Source: Microcaldota archaeon (lineage in GTDB: Archaea; Iainarchaeota; Iainarchaeia; Iainarchaeales; 1-14-0-10-31-34). From it: a stretch of DNA of 38,654 bases. Made by a program: the position numbers and the translations under genes. Below, one piece after another: positions 18,505-26,274 of this stretch (its first letter is position 1; the number at the start of each line of letters is the position of its first letter). The stretch covers positions 1 to 38,654 of the forward strand of contig JAHJUD010000048.1 of NCBI GenBank assembly GCA_018829335.1, written 5' to 3'. The notes under the pieces were generated by a model. The model worked only from the letters and a program-made list of their open reading frames with translations, was not told where the DNA came from and did no database searches.

Positions 18505-18755
18505 AAAAAATAATTTTTTTGATTTTAATTTTGATTTTCTTTTTTGGTTGCACTCAGCCTGCACCAAAAGAAATAACAAAAAAAACTGATTCCGATGAAA
18601 CAGGAAATATATTAGATGATTCTGGCGGAACAGCAGAAACAGGAAATGACAACACAAACAAAGAACTAAAAAAAGACCCTACTGCAGAAGATGTTACAGG
18701 AGATTTAACTGATTTAATGGATGACTTAGAAGGATTAGAAAACGATTTCACTTAA
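18501..18755 (+). CDS. Small lipoprotein
   Basis: Lipobox IFFFGC; ATGA overlap with the upstream gene. Confidence 0.65.
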   Translation: MKKIIFLILILIFFFGCTQPAPKEITKKTDSDETGNILDDSGGTAETGNDNTNKELKKDPTAEDVTGDLTDLMDDLEGLENDFT

Positions 18756-18794
18756 ACAAAGAAATAAAAGCTTTTTTTAATAGAAAATTGATTT

Positions 18795-19031
18795 ATGGGA
18801 ATAGAGTTCACAAAAAAAGTAATTGAATACTTTCTAGACAAAATCACTTTATTTGTCAGCTTAATTTACATCTGGTTTTTTATGGGAATACTAACAGGCA
18901 TGCTTTTAATGATTCACGGATTAACTGCTTTTGCTGTTGTTCCATTAATTATTGCATTAATTGCATATTATAACAGGGCTTTTTCAGTAATCCTCTTTTT
19001 TGTTTCTGCCGTAATCTTTTTCTTGATTTAA
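18795..19031 (+). CDS. Small membrane protein
   Basis: Several hydrophobic segments in 78 aa. Confidence 0.5.
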   Translation: MGIEFTKKVIEYFLDKITLFVSLIYIWFFMGILTGMLLMIHGLTAFAVVPLIIALIAYYNRAFSVILFFVSAVIFFLI

Positions 19032-19034
19032 AAA

Positions 19035-19217
19035 TCACTTTAAAAGAATTGAAAAAAGCTCTTTTTCAGAAATAGTTTTTCCTTCTTTAATTTCTTTTCT
19101 AATCTTGTTTAGTTCAGCTGATTCCTTTGCGCTAAGTCTTAAACAAATTTCTTTATCCCTTTGTTCCACTAAAACATTTTTCTCAAAATTACCTTTTGTA
19201 TCTGAATATTTTATCAT
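19035..19217 (-). CDS. Small protein downstream of relE-like gene (possible antitoxin)
   Basis: IKYSDTKGNFEKNVLVEQRDKEICLRLSAKESAELNKIRKEIKEGKTISEKELFSILLK; overlaps the end of the toxin ORF. Confidence 0.45.
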   Translation of the reverse strand: MIKYSDTKGNFEKNVLVEQRDKEICLRLSAKESAELNKIRKEIKEGKTISEKELFSILLK

Positions 19218-19584
19218 ATTTTTCATGATCAATAATGTCTAATACATCCAGCCATATTGACAGCACGTCTATTTCAGTGGCTTCTCTTAACGGCTGCTTT
19301 AAAGTGTAAATCATTCTCCAATAACTTGGCAAATTAATTTTCCACAAGTTTGTAACTTCGTATTTTTCCAGATATTTTTTCGGGATTTGCTTTTTCTTTA
19401 TTTGAATCCCTGCTTCACAGTTTATTTTCAGTAATTCTATTTTGTCATTAATTCCCTTTAACAATGTCTAATGAGGAGAATTAAGTATTCCATTTGTTTT
19501 TTCTTCTTTTACTATTCTGTTCAATTCTTTGTATTCTTCTGAAGCATCATCCAAAAGTTTCACTGTAACTTTCCTTCTCTTCAT
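19189..19584 (-). pseudogene. RelE/ParE-superfamily toxin interrupted by in-frame TAG
   Basis: MKRRKVTVKLLDDASEEYKELNRIVKEEKTNGILNSPH[TAG]TLLKGINDKIELLKINCEAGIQIKKKQIPKKYLEKYEVTNLWKINLPSYWRMIYTLKQ... TAG at 19468-19470, frame continuous on both sides. Confidence 0.75.
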
Positions 19585-19587
19585 TAA

Positions 19588-19860
19588 TTAAACCTCTATT
19601 CCTCTTCTTTCTGCTTCCATGAGTTTCTTGCTTGGATTAAAAGTCCAAATAAATCCATTCCTTGTCTCTAAAATTATTCCTTTGTTTTCCAAATAATTTA
19701 AAGCATAATTCAAAGTAGAACGCATTACTTTCTTAGGCAGTCTATCCAGAATTTCATTCCTGCTTACAGCCAAATCAGCATTCTTTATAACTTCTTCAAT
19801 CGCTAAAACAGTTTTAAGAGTAGGAAAATGAACAACATTAGTTTTCTGAACAACAACCAT
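19588..19860 (-). CDS. Winged-helix protein, likely antitoxin/regulator of the relE operon
   Basis: TLKTVLAIEEVIKNADLAVSRNEILDRLPKKVMRSTLNYALNYLENKGIILETRNG; ATG at 19860 after GGTGGTGAA. Confidence 0.6.
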   Translation of the reverse strand: MVVVQKTNVVHFPTLKTVLAIEEVIKNADLAVSRNEILDRLPKKVMRSTLNYALNYLENKGIILETRNGFIWTFNPSKKLMEAERRGIEV

Positions 19861-19865
19861 TTCAC

Positions 19866-19897
19866 CACCTAATATATTTATCACCTAATATATTTAT
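19866..19897 (-). promoter_or_regulatory. Exact tandem 16-bp repeat over the putative TATA box
   Basis: CACCTAATATATTTAT twice in tandem; minus strand ATAAATATATTAGGTG x2. Confidence 0.7.
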
Positions 19898-20045
19898 AAT
19901 CCTTTTGTTGGTTTTTTTCTTTAGTATGCACGCATAATAGTTAGCTCTACAAATAAATAAATGCATCTAATTTGTAGGCATAATTGACTTAAGATTCAAG
20001 TGGCAAAAGAATCAGATTTTTTTGTTGTTAATGAATTTCAGCAGT

Positions 20046-20166
20046 TTAGTGAAAAGCACAACATAAAGTTGTAATAGTCCAGATTTATGCCGCATGTTTG
20101 GTCAAACTTTAAAAAGCAGTGCGACTTTACGTCGCACATTTTGATAAACCTTTTCTTAAAAGGTTT
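20046..20166. repeat. Hairpin array next to tRNA-Ser 3' remnant
   Basis: GTGCGACtttacGTCGCAC (20119-20137), AAACCTTTTcttAAAAGGTTT (20146-20166), plus a degenerate unit near 20070-20100. Confidence 0.75.
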
Positions 20167-20178
20167 ACGCAGAGGACG
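20162..20178 (-). pseudogene. tRNA-Ser 3'-end remnant
   Basis: GGTTTACGCAGAGGACG, identical to 34086-34102 (end of tRNA-Ser(TGA) plus trailer); one mismatch to 22487-22503. Confidence 0.65.
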
Positions 20179-20228
20179 TAAGTCCCTCAAAAAGTTCAAG
20201 TCCGAAAACTTTAAATATTCCTGGCAAA

Positions 20229-20813
20229 CTAGGCAGCATAAAAATTTTTTTGTTCTGTTTTTTTGCAACCATTTTTGTTTAAGCAGATTTCCAAGTGTGG
20301 ACAGTAAAGCTTGTTAAGCGCATTTTCAATGGATTTTTTCTTTTTCTTGTCTGTTTCTCCATCAAATAATCCTATAAGAACCATGTATAATTCCGCGTAC
20401 ATTGATTCAGTGAATTTTCCATGCAATGGTCTGATGCTTCCAAAGGCGTTTGCTGATGCACACCTAACTTTTCCGCTTTCATCAACTATTGTTTTCAGGA
20501 ACAATTCCAACATTTCATTGATTTTTTCTTCAAAAATATCCGATATCTGCATTGTGCTAAGCCCTCTAAGCCCAGCATAACGCGTTTCTGGTTTTTGAGA
20601 GAAACCCATTTTTAAAAATTCATCTCGCAAAAACTCCAGTGTTTTTGTTGCCTTTTGCCCAGATATTCTGCTCCATTTCTCATCATAGTGTTGATGGAGC
20701 ATTTTATTCAAAGTCTTTACGGCTTCATTTATTTTCTGTGTTTCTCCAGACATTAAAAAATCCAAAACTTCTTCAGCAATTTTTTTGTTCGCCTTTCCTT
20801 CAAATATTTCCAT
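20229..20813 (-). CDS. HEAT/ARM-like alpha-helical protein, third gene of abiE operon
   Basis: All-helical ORF 'VDESGKVRCASANAFGSIRPLHGKFTESMYAELYMVLIGLFDGETDKKKKKSIENALNKL'; start is 1 nt after the abiEii stop. Confidence 0.55.
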   Translation of the reverse strand: MEIFEGKANKKIAEEVLDFLMSGETQKINEAVKTLNKMLHQHYDEKWSRISGQKATKTLEFLRDEFLKMGFSQKPETRYAGLRGLSTMQISDIFEEKINEMLELFLKTIVDESGKVRCASANAFGSIRPLHGKFTESMYAELYMVLIGLFDGETDKKKKKSIENALNKLYCPHLEICLNKNGCKKTEQKNFYAA

Positions 20814-20814
20814 T

Positions 20815-21606
20815 TCAATTACCTTTTATTTGCCTTTTTTTCTTTTTTTCTTGTTTTAGGTTAAAATGTTTTGCAAAGCTTGTTATTACTTGATGAAAAG
20901 AAACTTCTTTTGCTATTAATGGAATTAAATCTTTGTCCCAACGGTTTTTCAGCTTGTTTGCATTGTTAAACATTCTTGTTATATCAAATTCTTTTTTTGA
21001 CTGCCTGCATTTTTTTCTTACTATTTCAAAGTCAATTTCTTGTTTTGCCTGAATTATTTCATATACATCAAAATGGTCTCTTGGTTTATTTCTGGTTATT
21101 GCAGCAGAAACTTTTTCTGCTATTAACTCTTTTTTTGCCAGAGTATTCAATGAAAAGCTAGGAATAAATTCATTGTAAAAGTGTTTTATTTCGTGTTTTT
21201 CCGGCAGCAAAAACAACTTTGCTCTTTTGTTCAAGTCAATAAAAACTTTTTCTTTTTCTCCGTTGAATCCAGTATAATGCACAACAAGCCTTGTAAAGTC
21301 TTCAACAGTTTTGTCTTCAGTTATTCTCTCAAAAAAACCAGATTCCTGCAATGCCGAGATTATTTCCTGCTTTACAATGCTGATGTCTTTTGTTACTGTA
21401 AAGTCAATGTCTTCGCTTAAGCGCGAATAATTCAAAAAAATTTTTTGTAGCGCTGTCCCGCCCTTAAAATATATCCTATTAATATTCCTAATCAAATACA
21501 ATACCAAAGTCAAATAATAATCTTTAGCCAAAAATATTGGGTTAAATTTAAGCAAAACAGCCAGATCCTTGAATTCAGATTCACTCAGCTTCTTGATTTC
21601 ATCCAT
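20815..21606 (-). CDS. AbiEii-like nucleotidyltransferase toxin
   Basis: IYFKGGTALQKIFLNYSRLSEDIDF, typical GG(T/S)..ExxDxD nucleotidyltransferase motif. Confidence 0.9.
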   Translation of the reverse strand: MDEIKKLSESEFKDLAVLLKFNPIFLAKDYYLTLVLYLIRNINRIYFKGGTALQKIFLNYSRLSEDIDFTVTKDISIVKQEIISALQESGFFERITEDKTVEDFTRLVVHYTGFNGEKEKVFIDLNKRAKLFLLPEKHEIKHFYNEFIPSFSLNTLAKKELIAEKVSAAITRNKPRDHFDVYEIIQAKQEIDFEIVRKKCRQSKKEFDITRMFNNANKLKNRWDKDLIPLIAKEVSFHQVITSFAKHFNLKQEKKKKRQIKGN

Positions 21607-22097
21607 TCTTTTGCCTGTTTTTTGTTCAAAACATTGAAACTGTGATTTCCAATGTTTTTAGAAACAGAATTTTCAAGGCTTTTTTTTGTTGTCCTGTGGA
21701 ATACAAAACGCATATTAAAAATTTCTTTTTTGCCTTGCCTTTTAGTAGTAAAAATATCTATTTGAGCAGGAATCTGGTCAGAAAACTTCCAAAAATATGC
21801 TGCAGCATAACCTCCGACAAAATAATTGCTTCCATCAAAAATTTCGTCAGCAATCACAAAAGGATTCTCAATCCAGGAACCGCTTTTTGCTTTTATCGGA
21901 ACAAGATAATACTTGCTTCTGTTAAGCTTTATTATCCGCTTTTTTTTCAAAAGATTTTTCATTACATTATACCTTTGATTTTTGCTTTTGAAAAAACGCT
22001 TTATTTCCTGAACTCTAAAAAAATATTTACCGTAAAACTCAATCCAAGAAACAATTTCCATTTCTTTCTTTGAAAGCCCGCTAAAAACAACAACCAT
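21585..22097 (-). CDS. AbiEi-like antitoxin/transcriptional regulator
   Basis: N-terminal wHTH, 'GGYAAAYFWKFSDQIPAQIDIFTTKRQGKKEIFNMRFVFHRT'; overlaps abiEii. Confidence 0.82.
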   Translation of the reverse strand: MVVVFSGLSKKEMEIVSWIEFYGKYFFRVQEIKRFFKSKNQRYNVMKNLLKKKRIIKLNRSKYYLVPIKAKSGSWIENPFVIADEIFDGSNYFVGGYAAAYFWKFSDQIPAQIDIFTTKRQGKKEIFNMRFVFHRTTKKSLENSVSKNIGNHSFNVLNKKQAKEWMKSRS

Positions 22098-22108
22098 ACA
22101 AAAACACC

Positions 22109-22131
22109 AATTAGTAAATATACTACTAATT
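22109..22131. promoter_or_regulatory. Palindromic operator candidate upstream of abiEi
   Basis: AATTAGTA-AATATAC-TACTAATT perfect 8-bp inverted repeat 12 nt upstream of the start. Confidence 0.6.
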
Positions 22132-22286
22132 AATGTTAATCCTTAAAAAGCTTTTGTTTTTCAACTGCCAGTAACCGAAACACAAACAGTTTTCATAACC
22201 AAAAACCCAACTAAAAATGAATCAATGCCGGCAATGCAAGCTTTTTAAGCTCTTCATTCTTCCTGATTTTAGGACTTAAATTTTTG

Positions 22287-22481
22287 CAGTCCGGCTTTAC
22301 GCCTGACGTTTGGTTAAACCCTTTGCAGTACGGGCTTGCCCCATACATTTAGTTAAACCCTTTGCAGTACGGGTTTATCCCGTACATTTAGTTAAACCCT
22401 TTGCAGTACGGGTTTATCCCGTACATTTAGTTAAACCCTTTGCAGTACGGGTTTATCCCGTACATTTAGTTAAACCCTTTG
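22287..22481. repeat. Five tandem 39-bp units, each with a hairpin
   Basis: CAGTACGGGTTTATCCCGTACATTTAGTTAAACCCTTTG; units at 22287, 22326, 22365, 22404 and 22443; the last three identical. Confidence 0.95.
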
Positions 22482-22493
22482 GAAAGGGTTTAC

Positions 22494-22576
22494 GCGGAGG
22501 ACGAGATTTGAACTCGCGAGTCCTTTCGGACACCAGCTCTCCAAGCTGGCGCATTAGACCGCTCTGCCACCTCCGC
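22494..22576 (-). tRNA. tRNA-Ser(GGA)
   Basis: GCGGAGG/CCTCCGC acceptor, anticodon stem CCAGC-TTGGAGA-GCTGG, long variable arm, T-arm CGAGTTCAAATCTCG. Confidence 0.93.
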
Positions 22577-22670
22577 AACAAACTTTTTTCAAAAGTTTGA
22601 TCAAAAACAGTTCACTTCGTGAACAGTATAAACAAACCATAAAATTAGATAAATAAACAATTAAAAAGCA

Positions 22671-23180
22671 TTATTCAGATTGTTTTTCTTCGATTTTTTT
22701 CAAGGCTAATTCAACTGCCTCTTTAGGAGTAGACGCACTTAAAATTTTCACTTTTTTTGTGTCATCCAGAAAAGAGTTTTTGACTTTATCTGAAATGCCT
22801 CCGCTTCCTGTCAAGGCAATAATCGGCTTTTCTTGCAGGTAAGAGGCTAAAGCTTCAATATATGTTCCTGCCTGCCCTTCAATTAAGATTACTGCATCAG
22901 CTGAATTTACTAGAATAAAGTTTCTTCCAAAACCTATTCCTGAAGGAATTACAACAGAACAAAACTTGTTTGCATCAGATTTATCATTTGAAGGAATAAC
23001 ACAAATTGAAGTTCCTTTTTCTTCTGAAACTCCTTTACAGGAAGATTCCATTACCCCTGTTAGGCCTCCGCAGATTAAAATACAGTTTTTTTTGGCGATT
23101 TCTTTTCCTGTTTCTTCAGCTAATTTCATTGAAGAAAAAGAAGCTTTATGCGAGCCTGCGACAAAAATCACTTTCTTCAT
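22671..23180 (-). CDS. SLOG/TIGR00725-like Rossmann-fold protein
   Basis: VIFVAGSHKASF..., CGGLTGVMESSCKGVSEEKGTSICVIPS, EGQAGTYIEALASYLQEKPIIAL. Confidence 0.75.
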   Translation of the reverse strand: MKKVIFVAGSHKASFSSMKLAEETGKEIAKKNCILICGGLTGVMESSCKGVSEEKGTSICVIPSNDKSDANKFCSVVIPSGIGFGRNFILVNSADAVILIEGQAGTYIEALASYLQEKPIIALTGSGGISDKVKNSFLDDTKKVKILSASTPKEAVELALKKIEEKQSE

Positions 23181-23184
23181 TTAA

Positions 23185-23592
23185 TCACTTTTTTTGTTCT
23201 TGTATTTCTTTCTGGATTTTTTTTTCTTCTTTTTTTATTTTTTCTTTGAATTTTTTGTCTTTTTCTATTACTTTAATTACAGGGTGCTCTTTGACTGCAT
23301 TGGATGCAACTTTGTTGATGAACAAAAAAATTAATCCTATTCCAATAAAAACATAAAAGATAGTGAAAAGCCTGCCAAAAAAAGTTACCGGATACAAGTC
23401 TCCGTAGCCTATAGTGGTTAAAGTGACAACAGAAAAATAAACTGCATTAAAAAAACTCCATTTTTCAAAATAAGAATAAATCAGACCGCCTAAAACAACT
23501 GCAAGGAAAACAAAAATAAGCAGGACTCTTATTTCTTTGTCTTTTAATTCATTTTTGATTATTTTTAAAATATTAAGAAAAGAAACTTTGAT
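23185..23592 (-). CDS. Potassium-channel-like membrane protein (start codon not identifiable)
   Basis: VSFLNILKIIKNELKDKEIRVLLIFVFLAVVLGGLIYSYFEKWSFFNAVYFSVVTLTTIGYGDLYPVTFFGRLFTIFYVFIGIGLIFLFI: pore motif TTIGYGD. The ORF track shows only the part after TTG at 23397. Confidence 0.75.
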   Translation of the reverse strand: MKVSFLNILKIIKNELKDKEIRVLLIFVFLAVVLGGLIYSYFEKWSFFNAVYFSVVTLTTIGYGDLYPVTFFGRLFTIFYVFIGIGLIFLFINKVASNAVKEHPVIKVIEKDKKFKEKIKKEEKKIQKEIQEQKK

Positions 23593-23627
23593 TTAAGACA
23601 CCTTTAATTGAATAACAAAAAAAAGGG

Positions 23628-23987
23628 TTAAAAACCTTCATTTTGAAGTGATTCAAGGTTTTCTAACAGCATTTGGTCAATATCAATGCCAAAAACCATT
23701 TCAACAGCAAAAAACAAGAGCTGTTTTACTATTCCAAGAAGCAGAATAAAAACCAATACAAGCAGTAATTTTTTTTTCCAGCCAGGCCAATCATGAATAT
23801 AAGGGAATTTTTTGCCTAAATGGTGTTCAATGAAATCATAGATTTTTTTCCTGAAAAAAATCAATAAAATAAAGAATACAGCAAAAATTGCTATTACTTC
23901 AACCGGAATTTTAGCTAAATAAAAAGAAAACAAAAGAAAAGGAAGCAAAAAAATCCTGATTAAAGTTCTTTTCTTGAATTCAGCCAT
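23628..23987 (-). CDS. Membrane protein of unknown function
   Basis: Several hydrophobic helices, 119 aa. Confidence 0.55.
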   Translation of the reverse strand: MAEFKKRTLIRIFLLPFLLFSFYLAKIPVEVIAIFAVFFILLIFFRKKIYDFIEHHLGKKFPYIHDWPGWKKKLLLVLVFILLLGIVKQLLFFAVEMVFGIDIDQMLLENLESLQNEGF

Positions 23988-24077
23988 AACAAAAAATAAG
24001 TAAAAGAATGCTTTTAAAGAAAAGGCTAAAAAAAACTGAATATATTTAAATTACTTATCTGGTTTTATTTATGAAGT

Positions 24078-24674
24078 ATGAGCCTTTTGTTGTTTGTTGA
24101 TTCAGGAATATTTTCTTTTATTGTATTGCCTTTGTTCATTTTTTTTGCAAGAGTAATGGATGTCAGCCTTGGAACAATAAGATTAGTGTTTATTTCAAGG
24201 GGATTCAAACATTATGCTTCAATAATAGGTTTTTTTGAGATTTTAATCTGGCTGACTGCTATTTCACAGATAATGCAGAACATGAACAGCCCATTACTTT
24301 TTTTGTTTTATGCTGGAGGGTTTGCCACAGGAACCTTTGTTGGAATATGGATTGAAGAAAAACTTTCACTTGGAACCATTATGATTGAAGTTATTACAAG
24401 AAAAAATGCTTTAGGAATGATTGAAGAACTTAAAGCAAAAAAATTCAAGGTTACAAGCATTGACGCAGAAGGAGAAAACGGGCATGTAAAAATGATTTTT
24501 ATTGTAACTAAAAGGCATAATGCTTTGAAAGTAATTGAAATAATAAGGGAATTCAATTCAAAGGCATTTTATGCAATAGAAGATGTAAGGTCTGTTAATG
24601 ACGGAACCATTCCAACAAGAAAAAACAGGCTTGATTACATGAAATTGTTTGCGCCTTTCAGGAAAGGAAAATAG
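24078..24674 (+). CDS. DUF2179/UPF0316-like membrane protein
   Basis: FFARVMDVSLGTIRLVFISRG, FATGTFVGIWIEEKLSLG, C-terminal DUF2179-like domain. Confidence 0.75.
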   Translation: MSLLLFVDSGIFSFIVLPLFIFFARVMDVSLGTIRLVFISRGFKHYASIIGFFEILIWLTAISQIMQNMNSPLLFLFYAGGFATGTFVGIWIEEKLSLGTIMIEVITRKNALGMIEELKAKKFKVTSIDAEGENGHVKMIFIVTKRHNALKVIEIIREFNSKAFYAIEDVRSVNDGTIPTRKNRLDYMKLFAPFRKGK

Positions 24675-24799
24675 CCTTAAATAAGCTTAAAAATCCATTG
24701 AAAGAAAATTAAGGTTAGGCGTGGCGACTTTTGTCGTGGCGGCAAAAAAAACTGATTCTGACAACAGCCTGATTCTGCCTTAAAAGGAGGAATCAAAAA

Positions 24800-24874
24800 A
24801 TGAAGAAACCGGTTAAAAAAACTAATGAAATGAAGAATCCATCTAACCAAAACCAGCAGAACATGAACAGATAA
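24800..24874 (+). CDS. Small ORF, 24 aa (possible leader peptide)
   Basis: Strong AGGAGG 9 nt upstream; MKKPVKKTNEMKNPSNQNQQNMNR. Confidence 0.4.
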   Translation: MKKPVKKTNEMKNPSNQNQQNMNR

Positions 24875-24890
24875 AATTAATTAAAAAATA

Positions 24891-24906
24891 GGGGAGGAAA
24901 CTCCCC
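24891..24906 (+). promoter_or_regulatory. GNRA-capped hairpin between small ORF and PPC-domain gene
   Basis: GGGGAG-GAAA-CTCCCC followed by TTTC. Confidence 0.6.
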
Positions 24907-24952
24907 TTTCAAAAAAAAGGAATGATAAAAAAAATTAAGAGAGGGGTTAAAA

Positions 24953-25330
24953 ATGAGTGAAAATACTTTTGTTTTGAGTTTAAGCGAGAACGCAGACTTA
25001 ATGCAGGAACTTGAAAAGTTTGCAGTAGAAAAAGAAATTGAATACGGCTTGTTTATCAGCGCTTCAGGAAAAATTAAAGACTGTGAAATAACTTCAATTG
25101 AACCAAAAGGCGGAATGTCAAGAATAAGGCTTTCAGGAGAAAACGAAGTTAATGCAGTCAGCGGAAAAATAGAAAAAGACAAAAAAAACAAGGTTGCAAT
25201 AAATTTAAGGGTTTCAGTTGGAACAACAGATTTTTCAAACAAGTCAGGCCAGTTAATCAACGGCAAAGCAGGAAAAGCACTTCAGATAGGAATAAGAAAA
25301 GTGAATACAAGCAAAATCATTAAAGCATGA
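24953..25330 (+). CDS. PPC/DUF296-domain protein
   Basis: MQELEKFAVEKEIEYGLFISASGKIKDCEITSIEPKG... Confidence 0.65.
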   Translation: MSENTFVLSLSENADLMQELEKFAVEKEIEYGLFISASGKIKDCEITSIEPKGGMSRIRLSGENEVNAVSGKIEKDKKNKVAINLRVSVGTTDFSNKSGQLINGKAGKALQIGIRKVNTSKIIKA

Positions 25331-25370
25331 AAAAACAAGGAATTAAAAAACTTTCAAACATAATTAAATT

Positions 25371-25550
25371 ATGTGCCTTGCATTAGCAGGAAAAGTGGCT
25401 GAAGTCAAAGAAAACGGAATGGCAGAAGTAGAGATAAAAGGAAAAAAAATTACTGCAATGAACCCTGAAAAAATAAGAAAAGGCGAGTATGTTTTAGTAC
25501 AGCAGGGAATAATAATAGAAAAAATCAGCGAAAAAGAAGCCCTTTGTTAA
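25371..25550 (+). CDS. hypC: Hydrogenase maturation chaperone HypC/HupF family
   Basis: MCLALAGKVAEVKENGMAEVEIKGKKITAMNPEKIRKGEYVLVQQGIIIEKISEKEAL. Absent from the ORF track (59 aa). Confidence 0.85.
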   Translation: MCLALAGKVAEVKENGMAEVEIKGKKITAMNPEKIRKGEYVLVQQGIIIEKISEKEALC

Positions 25551-26274
25551 GCAATGAATTGACTGCATTAATGTTTTTTTCAGTGAATTTTTTCAGGTTA
25601 TGCAATTCTGTTTTGTCTATTTGTTCTACTGCAAAATTCCAATGAACTGAAACAAAAGAATTTTTTTCAGGAGAAAAAACAAGCCCTGAATCAATTTTTT
25701 TTGTTTTTTCCTTTAATTTGAATTCATTGAATTCAAATAAAAGTTCAGTTGAATTAACAAGCAAAAAATTTTCCTGTACTTCTTTTATTTTTCCCCATGA
25801 AATCAGGCAGTTGTCCAGGTTTTTTAAAACAGGCTCAACTTTTTTTGTGACAAAATTAATATACAAAACATGAAAAGAATGATGGGAAACAGAATTTTCA
25901 GGAATTAATTCTGCTTTTTTTTCTGCAATGTTTTTTGGAAGCAGGCCGGGCTTTGCAAATTCCTCTAAAATCATTTTTTTTGTTTCTTCAAGCGAAACTT
26001 TTTCAAGCAAATCAGAGCCAAGCCAGTAAGCTTCAATAGTTTTTTCATCTAAAGGAGAAAGATTGTTTGCTTTGGAAATCAGTTTAAGGTAAGGAAATAA
26101 GGCTTCAAAAGAAGAAAAAAGAGATTCAATTCTTTGAATTTTTGAAGGAACAGGATTTTCAATGAAGTCCCTGAATTCAGAAAAAGCATTGTTTTGACCA
26201 CAGTAATTTTTCTGGTTTGTAATAAAAGAATATTTGCAGGCTTTAATCAAAGAGTTAATTTTTTTTTGAGACAA
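25525..26274 (-). CDS. Hypothetical protein, possibly DUF6390-like
   Basis: KACKYSFITNQKNYCGQNNAFSEF...; convergent 26-nt overlap with hypC. Family guess only. Confidence 0.4.
   Translation of the reverse strand: MSQKKINSLIKACKYSFITNQKNYCGQNNAFSEFRDFIENPVPSKIQRIESLFSSFEALFPYLKLISKANNLSPLDEKTIEAYWLGSDLLEKVSLEETKKMILEEFAKPGLLPKNIAEKKAELIPENSVSHHSFHVLYINFVTKKVEPVLKNLDNCLISWGKIKEVQENFLLVNSTELLFEFNEFKLKEKTKKIDSGLVFSPEKNSFVSVHWNFAVEQIDKTELHNLKKFTEKNINAVNSLLNKGLLFR

Noticed and set aside
22287-22481. 39-bp tandem array as a CRISPR
   Set aside because: Units are directly contiguous with no unique spacers, and no cas genes are present.
22310-22600. 96-aa ORF with perfect VKPFAVRVYPVHL repeats
   Set aside because: It is a translation of the 39-bp (13-codon) hairpin repeat and runs antisense through tRNA-Ser(GGA); not a plausible protein.
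24715-24790. Possible C/D-box sRNA or other ncRNA (GGCGTGGCGACTTTTGTCGTGGC, CTGATTCTG repeats)
   Set aside because: CTGA motifs present but no convincing C box pairing or guide arrangement; left unassigned.
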